Assembly (NCBI GenBank): GCA_027422505.1
Contig: JAPQWV010000002.1
Location: 22,638,001 to 22,702,000 of the forward strand
Source of the DNA: Craterostigma plantagineum
Lineage: Eukaryota > Streptophyta > Magnoliopsida > Lamiales > Linderniaceae
Direction of reading: 5' to 3'
Length of the DNA stretch: 64,000 bases
Each line of letters begins with the position of its first letter. Positions within the stretch are counted from its first letter, which is position 1. Position numbers and translations under genes: made by a program. Of the stretch, positions 1-11,117 are shown piece by piece. The notes beneath the pieces are model-generated. The model did not search any database. It saw only the letters and a list, made by a program, of their open reading frames with translations, and had not been told where the DNA came from.

Positions 1-2
1 CT

Positions 3-1872
3 CCTGAAATTATTGATTTTAAATTAAAATCGATTTCTCATATAGAAAATTTATTTGAAGAAAAACTTAAGAATCTGAAGCTTAATACTTTAAGTGAAGA
101 GTTTGAAGATCGACTCGAAAATTCTGATAATATTCAGAATATTCAAGACACATTTAATGAAGAAATTAATAAACTCAAGCATACAAAATATGCTAGTAGG
201 CCAATTCAAAGTAAATATTATTACCCTAGGCCAACTCCTCAAGATGCATTGTTCGAAGAACAAGAATTTACACTCAATAATTCCTATAGTGGTAGAAGTA
301 TATATGAGTGGAATTTAGATGGTTCTACCAAGAGACAAATTTTTAACATGATTCATAGAATGTAAATGTATAGCACAATTTGCAAAGCTAATCATAATAG
401 CGAGGAGTTGTTGCTAAAATGATCGTAGCTGGCTTTACTGGTCAGCTTTTTTTTTTGGTAACCGGGGAAAGCCAATGGTGAAACCCCGGGGCCGACCCAC
501 TACCTGCTAAGCGGCCGACCAGGTCAATCACACATGTCTGGGCCCATGTGGGCAGGCCTAGGGAAATGTCACAGGGATGAGATTCGAACCTAGTACCTCT
601 CCCAACATGACCCTAAGCGCCTCAGCTTGACCAGTAGAGCCAAGCCTCATCGGCAACTTTACTGGTAAGTTAAAAGGTTGGTGGGACAATTATTTAACCC
701 CACGAGAACAAGAAGATATTTATCAAACTATGAAAGAAGAAAACGACGAAATCGTTGAAAACGCTGTTTACATGTGTAAATATTATAGAACATTTTACAG
801 GCCGATGGTCTGATAATTCTGAAAATATCAGAACTCTTTTCCAAAATCTTAGGTGTAAAACTCTTACATCCTTTAGATGGTATAAAGATACTTTCCTTAG
901 TCGAGTTATGGAACTCCCTGAGTCTAATAGTACTCACTGGAAATCTAAATTTATAGATGGCCTTCCTTTACCCTTTGCAAAAAGAGTAAGGAATAACCTT
1001 AGGAAAGGAGAATCAAGTATTGATTATAACTCCTATACCTACGGTAAACTTATAGGAACTTGCATACAAGAAAGTTTAGCCTTATGCAATGAAATAAAAT
1101 TAAATAAACAATTCAAGAGACATTCTCTTGATGAAAAGAAACAATTAGGAGAATTCTGTGGTCAATTCGGTATGGAAAATCCTTCTACGAGTAAAACTCG
1201 TAAAGAACACAAAACTAAACAATATTCTTCTAAACAATATGAAAGAAGAAAAAATCGAAAATTTAAAAGAAGAGAACAAATTTCTCAAAAGATAATAAAA
1301 ATAATCAATACAATAATAAATTTCCTCCTATTGTTTGCCGAAAATGCGGTAAAATCGGTCATAAAGCAAGTACTTGCTGGACTAAAAAGAAAATTAATAG
1401 TTTAGAAATTGATAATGAATTAAAAGAAACATTATCAAAATTCTTTTAGAATCTGATAGTGAATTATCAGAATCAAACTCAAACGATGAAAGTAATAATG
1501 TCATCGAAGAAATCACGTCATCAGAAACGAATGAATGCCAAAATTGTCAAATAGGACAACATTACTCTAAGAATCTAGATAGTTCAGAATCTGAATTAGA
1601 AGATAATAATTTATATCAAATTATATCCCAGTTTCAAGAAATAAATGTTCGTGATAATAATCTTCCCGAAATATTAAAAGAAACAGACGATCCAGATTTA
1701 AAAAATCTAATAATTAAAAGAACAATTCAAAATCTGAACCCTATAGAATGTCCGAAGTAATAAAATTACTTCATAATAAAAATAAATTTAAAATGAATCT
1801 CCTACTAATATTAGAGATTTAACCTCAGAAATTTCAAATCTTAAAACTGAAATAAAAAATTTAAAATATAGT
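3..1872 (+). pseudogene. Endogenous pararetrovirus (Caulimoviridae) coat-protein region, decayed
   Basis: Remnant of the capsid part of a pararetroviral polyprotein, integrated in the plant genome. The reading frame is open from base 3 to a stop at 363-365. It resumes before the SINE insertion, continues after it, shifts frame near 755, and is then open to about 1300 with residues typical of caulimovirid capsids (W..FIDGLP, FAKRVR, a late SLALCNE block). A CCHC zinc knuckle (C-x2-C-x4-H-x4-C) follows in another frame at about 1336-1380. After that comes an acidic Ser/Glu-rich tail (about 1440-1757) and the start of a linker (about 1800-1872) that normally precedes the protease. The knuckle and the order capsid, knuckle, acidic tail are what identify the family. 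At least two frameshifts, several stops and one insertion make it non-functional. No movement protein, protease or reverse transcriptase is in the window. The genus cannot be decided by eye. Confidence 0.82.
447..656 (-). mobile_element. tRNA-derived SINE inserted antisense in the pararetroviral remnant
   Basis: Read on the minus strand this 210-bp insert starts with a tRNA-like head holding an A box (TGGCTCTACTGG, about 625-636) and a B box (GGTTCGAATCTC, about 572-583). It ends in a poly(A) tail, seen as poly(T) at 447-456 on the plus strand. It is flanked by a near-perfect target-site duplication of about 15 bp, CTTTACTGGT(C/A)AG at 433-447 and 657-671. These are RNA polymerase III promoter boxes, a poly(A) tail and an LINE-type TSD, so the element is a non-autonomous SINE moved by target-primed reverse transcription. 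The TSD copies the capsid codons on either side, which proves the order of events. Confidence 0.85.

Positions 1873-1873
<1 letters not shown>

Positions 1874-1906
<33 letters not shown>
1874..1906. repeat. (TA)n microsatellite
   Basis: A pure TA run at the junction between the pararetroviral remnant and the Gypsy LTR region. A second TA run lies inside the LTR at about 2437-2467. Confidence 0.9.
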
Positions 1907-1911
<5 letters not shown>

Positions 1912-2432
1912 TAGCTTAGGGAGGATGAATACTTGAAAATAGGGTTAGAAGACTTTGAATTAAGAGGATAGGGCAAAAATTTAAGTAGTGTTGCAAATTA
2001 AGGTTTTCTAGGGTTTCTTTTAAATTTAAAGGTCTAAAATAAGTATCAAAAAAAATTCGTTGGGGTGAATTGTGAATATACTAAATTTCGGCTAGGTTAA
2101 ATTGGAATTTGTAAGAAGTTTTGGGAGCTATACGACGGCTAAGGGTTGAATTGAAATTTTTCAGGAGTTTTGGGGGCTATATAAACATATTGATACTTGG
2201 TTGGGGTCAAAGATTAAATTTTCAAAAACTTTTGGATTTAATTAAATAATCATTAAATTCGGTTGGGGTCAAAATTAAATATTTAGAAATTATGGGCTTA
2301 AATAAATAATCAATAAAATCGGTTGGGGTTAAAACTATATTTTTAGAAACTCTCGGATTAAATATAAATATTCTAAAAATTTTGTTGGGGTGACTTGTAT
2401 AAATATCGAAAGTTGCGAAATTAAATAAATAA

Positions 2433-2471
<39 letters not shown>

Positions 2472-3616
2472 TTAGTGAACCCTATGTAAATTTCAGAATT
2501 TTTGGAAGGTTAAATAAATATTAAAAATCTCGACTAGGGACCTTAGAGTAATTTTCAAAATTTCCGAGGTGTTTACTAAATATTTTTAACATTCGGTTGG
2601 GGTCTTTATGCGATTTTCTGTAATTCCGAGGGATTAAATAAACATTATATATTTCGGTTAGGGATAATCGTGAATTTTCAAAAGTCTTGGGGAAAAGTTG
2701 TAATTTCTGAAAAATCTGAGATAGATTTTGAAATGATTTTAAATTTGGGAAAGATTAATAATTTCTTAAATATTTTTGGAACTTAAACTAAAACTGGCGT
2801 TAGAATTTTAAAATATTTTAAATTAAGGATCAATTGTGAAATTAGAGCCCTAAGGTAGACAGAATTAAACTTAGAACTTTTAGTATAAAATCGGGAGGGA
2901 GTTTGCTGGTTACGGTTTCGGGCCGATTAAAATCGGAACGCGGGCTTCGGCCTGAATTATTTGTTGAATTTTTTTTTGGGATCGGGCCGAGCTAATACCT
3001 CGGGCCGACATGTAATATATAAATGTGGGGAGAATATGTTGCATTTTTTTATTATGTTGCATTTTATTTGCACGGCATTTGCATACACGTGTTACGAGGG
3101 GAGTGCGAAGTCATGGTAATATTGTACAGTGACATTGAGTGGGGTAGTTGTATGAGTGAGGTTAGAACTAAGGCGCACTTTATATGGAGGGAGTGGGGCC
3201 TCCCGAGCTACTGACCCCTTGTGGGGAATGTGTATATTGTGAGATAAGTCGTGATTGGGGTGTGAGAGCATTTGCATTGCATGTTTTCATCTACAGGGCA
3301 AACGCTCAGGGTTTACGTATGTAGGTGAGGCGGCTGTTGGCGGTGACTCCACGGACTTTTGAGTGCGGGGCACTACATGGGGACTGGCCTGTGGAGTATT
3401 CTCTATTTGTGTTTCATACTTCTAATAATTGAGCTTCGGTCTAAATTATAAATGTGTGTGTTGTAAAACAATTTCATACTTTCGGGTTTAGATTTTTGGG
3501 CTTCGGCCCAGAACATGTTATTATTATGTTTTACAAAGTTTTTATTAAATGGACTTTCCGCTGCTTACGCTGCATAAAGCCGCCAATATACGTATTTAGG
3601 AAGTAGTGTCGTTTCA
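1907..3616 (+). mobile_element. 5' LTR region of a Ty3/Gypsy element (left edge not defined)
   Basis: The segment ends in CA at 3615-3616, two bases before a tRNA-iMet primer-binding site, so it is the 5' LTR and its right edge is firm. The left edge is not visible because no 3' LTR copy remains in the window. Between about 2030 and 2700 it holds diverged tandem units of about 62 bp that start with a variant of TCGGTTGGGGT and end in a TTAAATAAATA-like run. From about 2900 the base composition changes to a mixture of GC-rich phrases such as TCGGGCCGA. No gene is visible in it. Confidence 0.65.
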
Positions 3617-3618
3617 GG

Positions 3619-3630
3619 TGGTATCAGAGC
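3619..3630 (+). other. Primer-binding site, tRNA-iMet type
   Basis: TGGTATCAGAGC, the 12 bases complementary to the 3' end of plant initiator methionine tRNA. It lies 2 bp after the LTR end and 160 bp before the gag start codon. Confidence 0.9.
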
Positions 3631-3791
3631 GCTAGGTTTTAGGTTCTGTAGACCGTCCATGTACTGCCGCTCAAAAGCCGGGAGGATCAGCCTACGCCTG
3701 TAAGACTTATACTATTACGTGAATATATGTAAATGCTTATGTGTTTTTTTTTGTGCTTTTCTATGTTACGAGAATATAGATAATTAAGAAA

Positions 3792-5027
3792 ATGGTTAGA
3801 GGAAACAACCATCAGGGAGAAAACAGTCGTAGGGACGGATCGGAGTCCTCCACGAATGAACGAGACGCGACCATTCGACAACTTACCGAACTGATCCGGC
3901 GCCAGTCAGAGCACATCGGCGAATTCCTCAAAGCAACCGATCTCCACAGCCCGAACGTGCGAAAATCCTCGGGGAGCGATTCCGTAAACTGAATCCTCCA
4001 ACTTTCGAGCAAGCTACCGATCCTTCGATGGCAGAAGACTGGATCCGAACCATTGAAGATATGTTCGTATACGTTCGGGTGCCAGGGAGCGAACAGGTTC
4101 TCTGTGCCGTTTCAATGTTATGAGGAAGTGCGCGATTTTGGTGGGATACCATCAATGGGATACCATCAAAATCCTTGCCCCGCTACGATGTCATGGGATA
4201 GGTTCAAAGAGCTGTTCTACGAAAAATACTTCTCAGCCCACGAGCAAGCACAATGAATGAACGAATTCATCAACCTCCGACAAGGAAGGATGACAGTGCC
4301 GGAATACGTTCGTAAATTCGAAGAGCTATCTCGCTTCGCCCCACACATGGTAGCTACTGATGCATTGAAGGTGACTCGTTCCATGGTGGGCCTCAGACCC
4401 GAGATTTACCGCGACGTAAGCATGTCGGGTACCCCGGGTGTGCGCTTCACACAAGTAGCCGAACGAGCCATTATCGCGGAGCAAGCAGAGGCTCAGATCG
4501 TGGCGGCGCAAGAAGCAAGGAAAGAGAACGGAGAATCAGCAAGGAGGTGGAGGTGACCGAAAGAGACAATTCTTTGGGAAAGGACCTAACCAAGGAGGTC
4601 GCTCGGGACCATCCAAATGGCGACCGGGGCCGAACCATGGACCACTCGGCGCGCCGAACCGACCTCAGTACAACACACCAGTGTCAACAATGTGGGCGCA
4701 GCCACGTCGGCGTTTGCTTTGGAGCCGGATATAACCCCAATGTCGTTTGTTTTCTTTGCGAGAAACAGGGACATTACGCACGAGTCTGCGACCAACCCAG
4801 GAACCCGACTCCGATGCTCGCTCGACCACCACCGGTTCCAGCTCGAGTATTTGCAATGACCAACGAAGAGGTGGAGGCACTACCACTGGCTCCGGCTCGA
4901 GTGTTCCCATTGACTAATGAAGGGGTGGAGGCACTACCACCACCGTTTCCAGCGCGGGTGTTCACCTTAACCAACGAAGAGGCAGAGGCAAATCCTACAG
5001 TGGTGACCGTTTACGTTACAAATTTAT
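3792..5027 (+). pseudogene. Ty3/Gypsy gag, frameshifted
   Basis: Structural capsid protein of the Gypsy element. The first ATG after the primer-binding site is at 3792. The gag core follows in pieces: a PPTF block with DPSMAEDWI near 4000, then WDRFKELFYEKYF (about 4200) and a QGRMTVPEYVRKFEELSRFAP block (4257-4556). A CCHC zinc knuckle (C-x2-C-x4-H-x4-C) sits at about 4756-4797. Three imperfect repeats of ARVF..TNE.VEA lie at about 4840-4990, just after the knuckle. There is a stop at 3990-3992, one at 4254-4256 and further frame changes, so no intact Gag can be made. The family is clear from the gag core plus knuckle and the downstream pol. Confidence 0.85.
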
Positions 5028-7251
5028 GATGTGCCTACTTCCGTGTTGTTTGATTCTGGAGCCACGCACTCGTTTGTGGCGGCCAAAATGTGACCAACGT
5101 AGACATCTCTCCCACTGTATCTGACTCCAACTACGTAGTACATACGGGATCCAACTTGAACTAATTTAGTGTTGGAGAAATGTCCCGTGATGATCGAAGG
5201 GAAGAGTTTGAGCATAGACATGATCATGATCCCGATGAACGACGACGATGTCATCTTCGGAATGGATTGGCTCTCGAAACATGGGGCCATAATCGATTGC
5301 CAGAAGAAGATGGTGGCGTTCCAAATTCCTGAAGACGAAATGTTCACGTTCGTGGGAGTGAAGGAGAAGGGCAAAATCCACAAAATATCTGCCTTAAAAG
5401 CCCAACGACTCCTGAAGTCGGGATGCGAGTCCTTTCTACTATTCGCAATAAAGATTGACGAATCGCCTCAACCGAAATTAGAAGACGTACCCGTTGCAAA
5501 TGAAATCCTCGATGTATTTCCCAACGATCTCCCGGGAATACCCCCCGATCGAGAACTTCAATTCGCGATCGACCTAACTCCAGGAGCAGCGCCGTTCTCT
5601 AAGACTCCGTATCGTTTAGCACCAAGCGAACTACGAGAGTTAAAAGAGCAACTCGACGAGCTACTGCAGAAGGGATTTATTCAGCCCAGCTTCTCGCCGG
5701 GGAGCACCGATTCTATTCTTTCGTAAGAAGGATGGGTCGATGAGACTCTGTATCGACTACCGAGAGCTGAATAAACTGACAATCAAAAACAAATACCCGC
5801 TGCCTAGAAATGACGATCTGTTCGATCAGTTACAGGGAGCATCCATATTTTCCAAAATTGATCTACGATCGGGGTACCACCAGCTGAAGATTCGTGAAGC
5901 CGACGTACCGAAAACGGCGTTCAACACAAGGTATGGCCACTACGAGTTTCTAGTGATGCCTTTCGGGTTGACGAACGCTCCAGCTGTATTCATGGACCTA
6001 ATGCACGGGTTTTCAAAGAATTCCTCGACCACTTCGTAATCATCTTTATAGATGATATCCTCGTTTATTCTAAAACAAAAGAGGAACACGAAGCTCATTT
6101 ACGAACGGTTCTCGGAATTCTTCAGGAAAAGCAACTCTACGCCAAATTCAAGAAATGTGAACTTTGGCTCACGCAAGTGGCCTTTCTAGGACATATTGTC
6201 TCCGGAAACAGGATTTCCGTGGACCCCGGCAAGATCGAAGCCGAAGCGATTGGCCACGACCAACCACTCCCACGGAGGTCAGGAGCTTCCTCGGACTTGC
6301 TAGATACTATCAAAAGTTCATCAAGGACTTTCCAGCATTGCCTCGACACTCACGAACCTGACGAAGAAGAACGTCCCATTCAAGTGGACGGAAGCATGCC
6401 AGCAAAGCTTCCAGGAGCTGAAGAAACGATTGACAACGGCTCCAGTTCTTACGATTCTCTCCGGTACCGAAGGCTTTTCGGTTTACAGTGACGCCTCGAA
6501 GATTGGCTTGGGGTGCGTGCTGATGCAGAACGAGAAGGTAATTGCGTATGCCTCCCGACAGTTGAAACCTTATGAGAAGAATTACCCCACGCATGATCTC
6601 GAACTTGCAGTAGTGGTGTTCGCCCTAAAAATCTGGCGTCATTATCTCTACGGGGAGCGGTGCGAGATCTAGACCGACAATAAGAGCCTGAAATACTTCT
6701 TCACCCAGAAGGAGTTAAATATGAGGCAACGACGTTGGCTAGAACTCGTTAAAGGCTACGACTGTGTGATCAATTATCATCCGGGCAAGCCCAACGTAGT
6801 TGCTGATGCTTTGAGTCGAAAAGCAATCAACACCGAACTCCACCAGCTCAATGTGGAAGTGATCAATTTTGGCGAAATCGAGGCTAGAATGGCGGCGTTA
6901 ACTCTTCAACCTACGTTGCCGGAACGGATCAAGAAAGCTCAGGAGCAAGATGAGCTTTACCTGAAAATGACAAGCGAGCAAAGAACCGAGACTTCAACCG
7001 AATTCAAGATACGAGGAGACGGAATCTTATTCCATAACAATCGTCTGTACGTATCTGATAGTGCCGGACTCCGTAATACCATAATGATGGAGGCACACGC
7101 CACTACATACTCAGTACACCCTGGAGCCACGAAGATGTACCGAGATTTAGGAGAGACATACTGGTGGCCAAGAATGAAGAGAGACATTGCGATGTTTGTA
7201 AGCCAGTGTCTCACATGCCAACAAGTCAAGGCGGAACATCAGACGATTTAG
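5028..7251 (+). pseudogene. Ty3/Gypsy pol (protease, RT, RNase H, start of integrase), truncated
   Basis: Domains in order: aspartic protease with the DSGATHSF active site (about 5053-5078); reverse transcriptase from the VFPNDLPGIPP block (about 5515) through [10 protein letters not shown] and [13 protein letters not shown] to the FIDDILVYS catalytic motif (about 6046-6072); RNase H from [13 protein letters not shown] (about 6478) to [10 protein letters not shown] (about 6820); then the integrase HHCC zinc-binding domain, H...H at about 7114 and C..C at about 7209-7220. The sequence stops right after the HHCC domain, so the integrase DDE core, any chromodomain, and the 3' LTR are gone. Stops occur at 5724-5726 and at 6670-6672 inside RNase H, and frame changes lie near 6037, 6170 and 6430. 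Gene order PR-RT-RH-IN identifies Ty3/Gypsy; the RT looks like the chromovirus type, which is less sure. Confidence 0.88.
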
Positions 7252-7579
7252 AGATGGGAAGAATTGAATCCGTGGGGTGTGTGTGTGAGTTGAAGGTTGG
7301 GGCTTCACTAAAAATTTTCTCTATAATTTTCATACACAAGACACCCTACGATGGTGTTAGGACTTTAGTACTTATAACACATGTTGGTATATAGTATCTG
7401 GGCCCTTGTAAGCCCATTACAATAATAAGGTCACTGGGCTCTGAAATATTAAAGCACAGTTCACTTAAACAAAATACAAGACCTATAAACTAATTAATTG
7501 AACACAATAAATAATTCCTAACGGATGCACTATTAGTAACCTTACCACAAGGAGATCCGACGCGCACTAACCAATTATT
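7252..7579. other. Unassigned sequence between two Gypsy remnants
   Basis: AT-rich, no credible reading frame. It replaces the integrase core of the first Gypsy copy and ends where protease-RT linker sequence of the second copy begins. It could be the joint of two deletions plus filler DNA. I see no TSD or terminal repeat. Confidence 0.5.
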
Positions 7580-8772
7580 GGAAGGATGCACTGTAACCGT
7601 TGAGGGTAGATGTCTACGCGTCGGTCTGATCGTAATCTCGAAGAACGAGTACGATGTTATTTTCGGGATGGATTAGCTTTTAAAATATGGAGCCAATTGA
7701 CTGTAATAAGAAGATCGTTAGATTCCAACCATCCGAAGAAGAGGTGTTCACTTTTTCGGGTAAGGCAAACCAGAATAGCATAACTCGAATTTCTGCTCTA
7801 AAGGCTCAGCGACTTCTGAGGTCGGGTTGTGAGTCCGTTCTTATATATGCGGTAAAGACGGAGGAAGTTCCCCAGCCAGAGTTGAAGAATGTGCCAATCT
7901 TAAATGAGTTTCCCGATGTTTTTCCCGATGATCTCCCGAGGTTACCCCCTAATCGAGAAATACAGTTCACAGTTGACCTAGTACCAGGAGCAGCTCTAAT
8001 CTCTAAAGCCCCTTATCGACTAGCACCAAATGAACTACGAGAGTTGAAGGAACAGTTGGAGGAACTGCTACAGTAAGGATTCATTCAGCCCAACTTCTCT
8101 CTCTGGGGAGCACCGGTCCTTTTTGTACGGAAGAATGATGGGTCAATGACGCTATGCATCGACTATAGAGAGCTGAACAAGAACACCATCAAGAATAAAT
8201 ATCTATTGCCAATGATTGATGATTTGTTCGACCAATACAAGGGGCGGCGGTATTCTCGAAAATCGACCTCCGTTCGGGATACCATCAACTGAAAATCAGG
8301 GAGGCATATGTTTCGAAAATCGCGTTCAGCACGAGGTACGGCCATTACGAGTTTTTTGTCATGCCTTGCAGCTGACAAACGCACCAGCCGCTTTTATGGA
8401 CCTGATGAATCGGGTTATCAAAGATTCCTCGATCGCTTCATTATCGTATTCATCGATGATATTCTCATATATTCTAAGATGAAGGAAGACGCGCAACCCA
8501 CCTACGAACAGTCCTAGGAATTCTGCGGGAGAAACAACTCTATGCCAAATTCGAAAAGTGTGAATTTTAGCTCGAACAAGTGGCCTCTCTGGACACGTCA
8601 TTTCTGGAAATGGAATCTCGGTGGATCCCAGTAAGATCGAAGCGTAAATAACTATTCAATCCGACGGACAGTCCGAACGAACTATTCAAACCCTGGAAGA
8701 TATGCTACGAGCTTGCGTTCTTGACTTCAAAAGGAATTAAAACAAATACCTTCCACTGATTGAATTTTCCTA
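7580..8772 (+). pseudogene. Second Ty3/Gypsy pol remnant, internally deleted
   Basis: Same family as the copy at 3792-7251: both carry the block ISALKAQRLL.SGCES between protease and RT. The piece starts in the linker after the protease, runs through VFPDDLPRLPP (about 7918), [10 protein letters not shown] (about 8154) and FIDDILIYS (about 8450-8476), and breaks up by 8630. It then jumps directly to the end of the integrase core (SDGQSERTIQTLEDMLRA, about 8659-8712), so RNase H and most of integrase are deleted. Stops occur at 7672-7680 and 8074-8076, with frame changes in the RT. No LTR or gag belongs to it here. Confidence 0.83.
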
Positions 8773-9213
8773 GTTAGTAATACGTTATGAAAAGTTATAA
8801 TACTTTTAGAATTACACAAAGTTAGATCAGACGCACTTGTAATAATTAGTTATTTCTTATTCAGAACAATTTAGATATGATATTTTGTTATTCAAAGTAC
8901 AAAATGAAGCATTTCATTTCTTGGAGTAAATGAGATTTACATTGAAATTCCATCCAACTTGAGAACGATATTTCCATAAATTATCGCATTAGCATTCGAA
9001 TGGAAAACCTCGTCTTACTAGGATGATTGTTGTCGATGTCCAAAATCGTTTTAAATCTTGTGGAGAACTTTGGCTTCTTATTATTGTATCTTTCGTTTGT
9101 AATATTATTTTGAGCTAATTGTTTTAATGGAGAATTTATATTACAAAATGTATTAGAAACAGAAGATATAACTAACAGAGAATGGAGATTTTTTATGATC
9201 AATAGAATATATG
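8773..9213. other. AT-rich stretch without recognised feature
   Basis: No coding potential, terminal repeats or tandem structure seen. It separates the second Gypsy remnant from the 255-bp direct repeat. Confidence 0.5.
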
Positions 9214-9468
9214 GTAAGGTCTTTAGTCATTTTGCTTACGCTTTGTGTCTTTGTTCTTTTCGGTTTTGTTTTCTGTTGTTAGATTGTGGTTGATTGTATT
9301 TGATCACATGTGAGCCTTCGTCTGTTGGATTTCTCATATTATCGAAAACACTTGTTTAGTGCATCTCCAAAGAACCCCTAAATCCAGCCACAAACGCTAG
9401 CAATGAGGTTGAAGAAACTCAATAAAACCCCAAACGTTATGCTAAACATGAAGGAATAAACAGTGCAC
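9214..9468 (+). repeat. 255-bp direct repeat, copy A
   Basis: Runs from GTAAGGTCTTTAGTC to AACAGTGCAC and returns at 13103-13358 at roughly 93-95% identity by eye. The two copies abut the non-autonomous retroelement between them on both sides. It has no TG...CA ends and no primer-binding site follows it, so I do not call it an LTR. Confidence 0.8.
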
Positions 9469-10757
9469 GGCGATAAGGAGTTCCTTGACCGTGGCCTCGA
9501 CCAAGGTCAGTAGGTGGGCCAATAAGGAGTTTGGGGGATCTGTGCCGATTAAAGGCAGACAACCCAACCTCCTCTGGATAGGGGCCAGCTCTAGTTAAGG
9601 CTTACATCCCTATCATAATAGGACCACCAGGCAAAGGGAATTCCAATTTCCAACGGAGCCTGAAATTGCACACATGAGCGGTCGAAGGTCCGAATCAACG
9701 GAGATCTGGAGCCAGGGACCTCCTCATTAACCGAGCGGAGAGGAGCTCAATTTTGCCATTACTTCCTCCCAAGCCTCCAACAAGAAGTCCGAATACTAAG
9801 CGAGCGGAAGCTATACCCACGCATTTAAGCGAGCGGGCGCTTTAACCACGCATCGAGCTGGCACTATAACCACGTATTTAAGCGAGTGGGCGCTATAACC
9901 ACGCATTTAACCAGCATGCGCTATACCCAAAAGCGAAGTTGGCGCTATAACAAGGGTAAACTAATGAGGTCCCTAAGGAAATACCTCCTCGTCGGTATAT
10001 AAATATTATATAATAAACGGTGCACCGTATAATATAATCAATGCCAAAGGTCATCGGACCTGTGGTGTACAAGACGCCAAAATAATATATCTGCAGTGTA
10101 ATTTGATGCCAAAGGTCGACGGACATGCGGTGTACAGGACGTCAAAGATAATCCATCTACGATGTCAATGATGATCATAAGGGTGTACAAGATAGCGCCG
10201 CTGATGGGCTGCGGGCGTACATGACGTCAATGGCTCTCAGTAAGCCTGCGACGTGAATGGTACCATAGCGAAGCTGGCGCTATAACCAGGGTAAATCAAT
10301 GAGGGGATCCCCATATTTTTCAAAGGACCTAAGGGTCTACATAAATACTAAATTTGCTAAGGAGAAATAGAGCCTAGCACAAAATGACACATGGGGACAA
10401 TGACGACGGTCATTGCAACCGATGGCGTGATTTCGTACTTGGCTTACGAATTACTAAGCTAGCTGGCGCTATACCCACGCATTTAAGCGAGCTGGCGCTA
10501 TAACCATGCCACGACAATGATGTTCCTAGAAACATCCATCACGTCTCGAAAGGATACAAAGCACAAAAACATGAACATGTAATACGGGAGAAAGGGAACT
10601 CTGATGAAACATGCGATCATAGGAGTTAAGCTCCCCACACCATTATGTCTCGGAAGAAAAAAACATGACAAAGTATCTTTTACTGGCCATCACCATGATG
10701 AAAAAAAAGGCAGAAAAGAGGTTTATACAAATAGGATGTCCCAGGGAGCTAGGAGCA

Positions 10758-11117
10758 ATGTACAGTAGGACTTGGGTATCTCCTTCAAAGTGCGAGGCTC
10801 GAAAAGGAGTTCCACCATCAGGTCCCTGCCAGGTCCCTTCCAGATCCCAAGGAGGACGGATGCAACGATGACTATAAAGCCTAAGGAAAAACGGGCTCCA
10901 ACAGAGATACATAAACATAGGGGAGTTATGCTCCCTAAAACATTGCAGGACTTGGGTATCACCTTCAAAGTGCGAGGCTCGAAGAGGAGTTCCACCATCA
11001 GGTCCCTGCAAGGTCCCTTCCAGATCCCAAGGATGACGGATGCAACGATGACTATAAAGCCTAAGAAAAACGGGCTCCAACAGAGATACATAAGCATAGG
11101 GGAGTTAACCTCTACAT
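10758..11117. repeat. Tandem duplication, 2 x 180 bp
   Basis: Two adjacent copies offset by exactly 180 bases (for example GACTTGGGTATC at 10769 and 10949), differing at a handful of positions. Because 180 is a multiple of three, the open frames on both strands are duplicated too, giving an internally repeated protein-like translation that should not be taken as a gene. Confidence 0.88.

Noticed and set aside
1873..2700. Further pararetroviral sequence after the linker
   Set aside because: The sequence turns into TA repeat and then LTR minisatellite; no protease or RT motif found in any frame.
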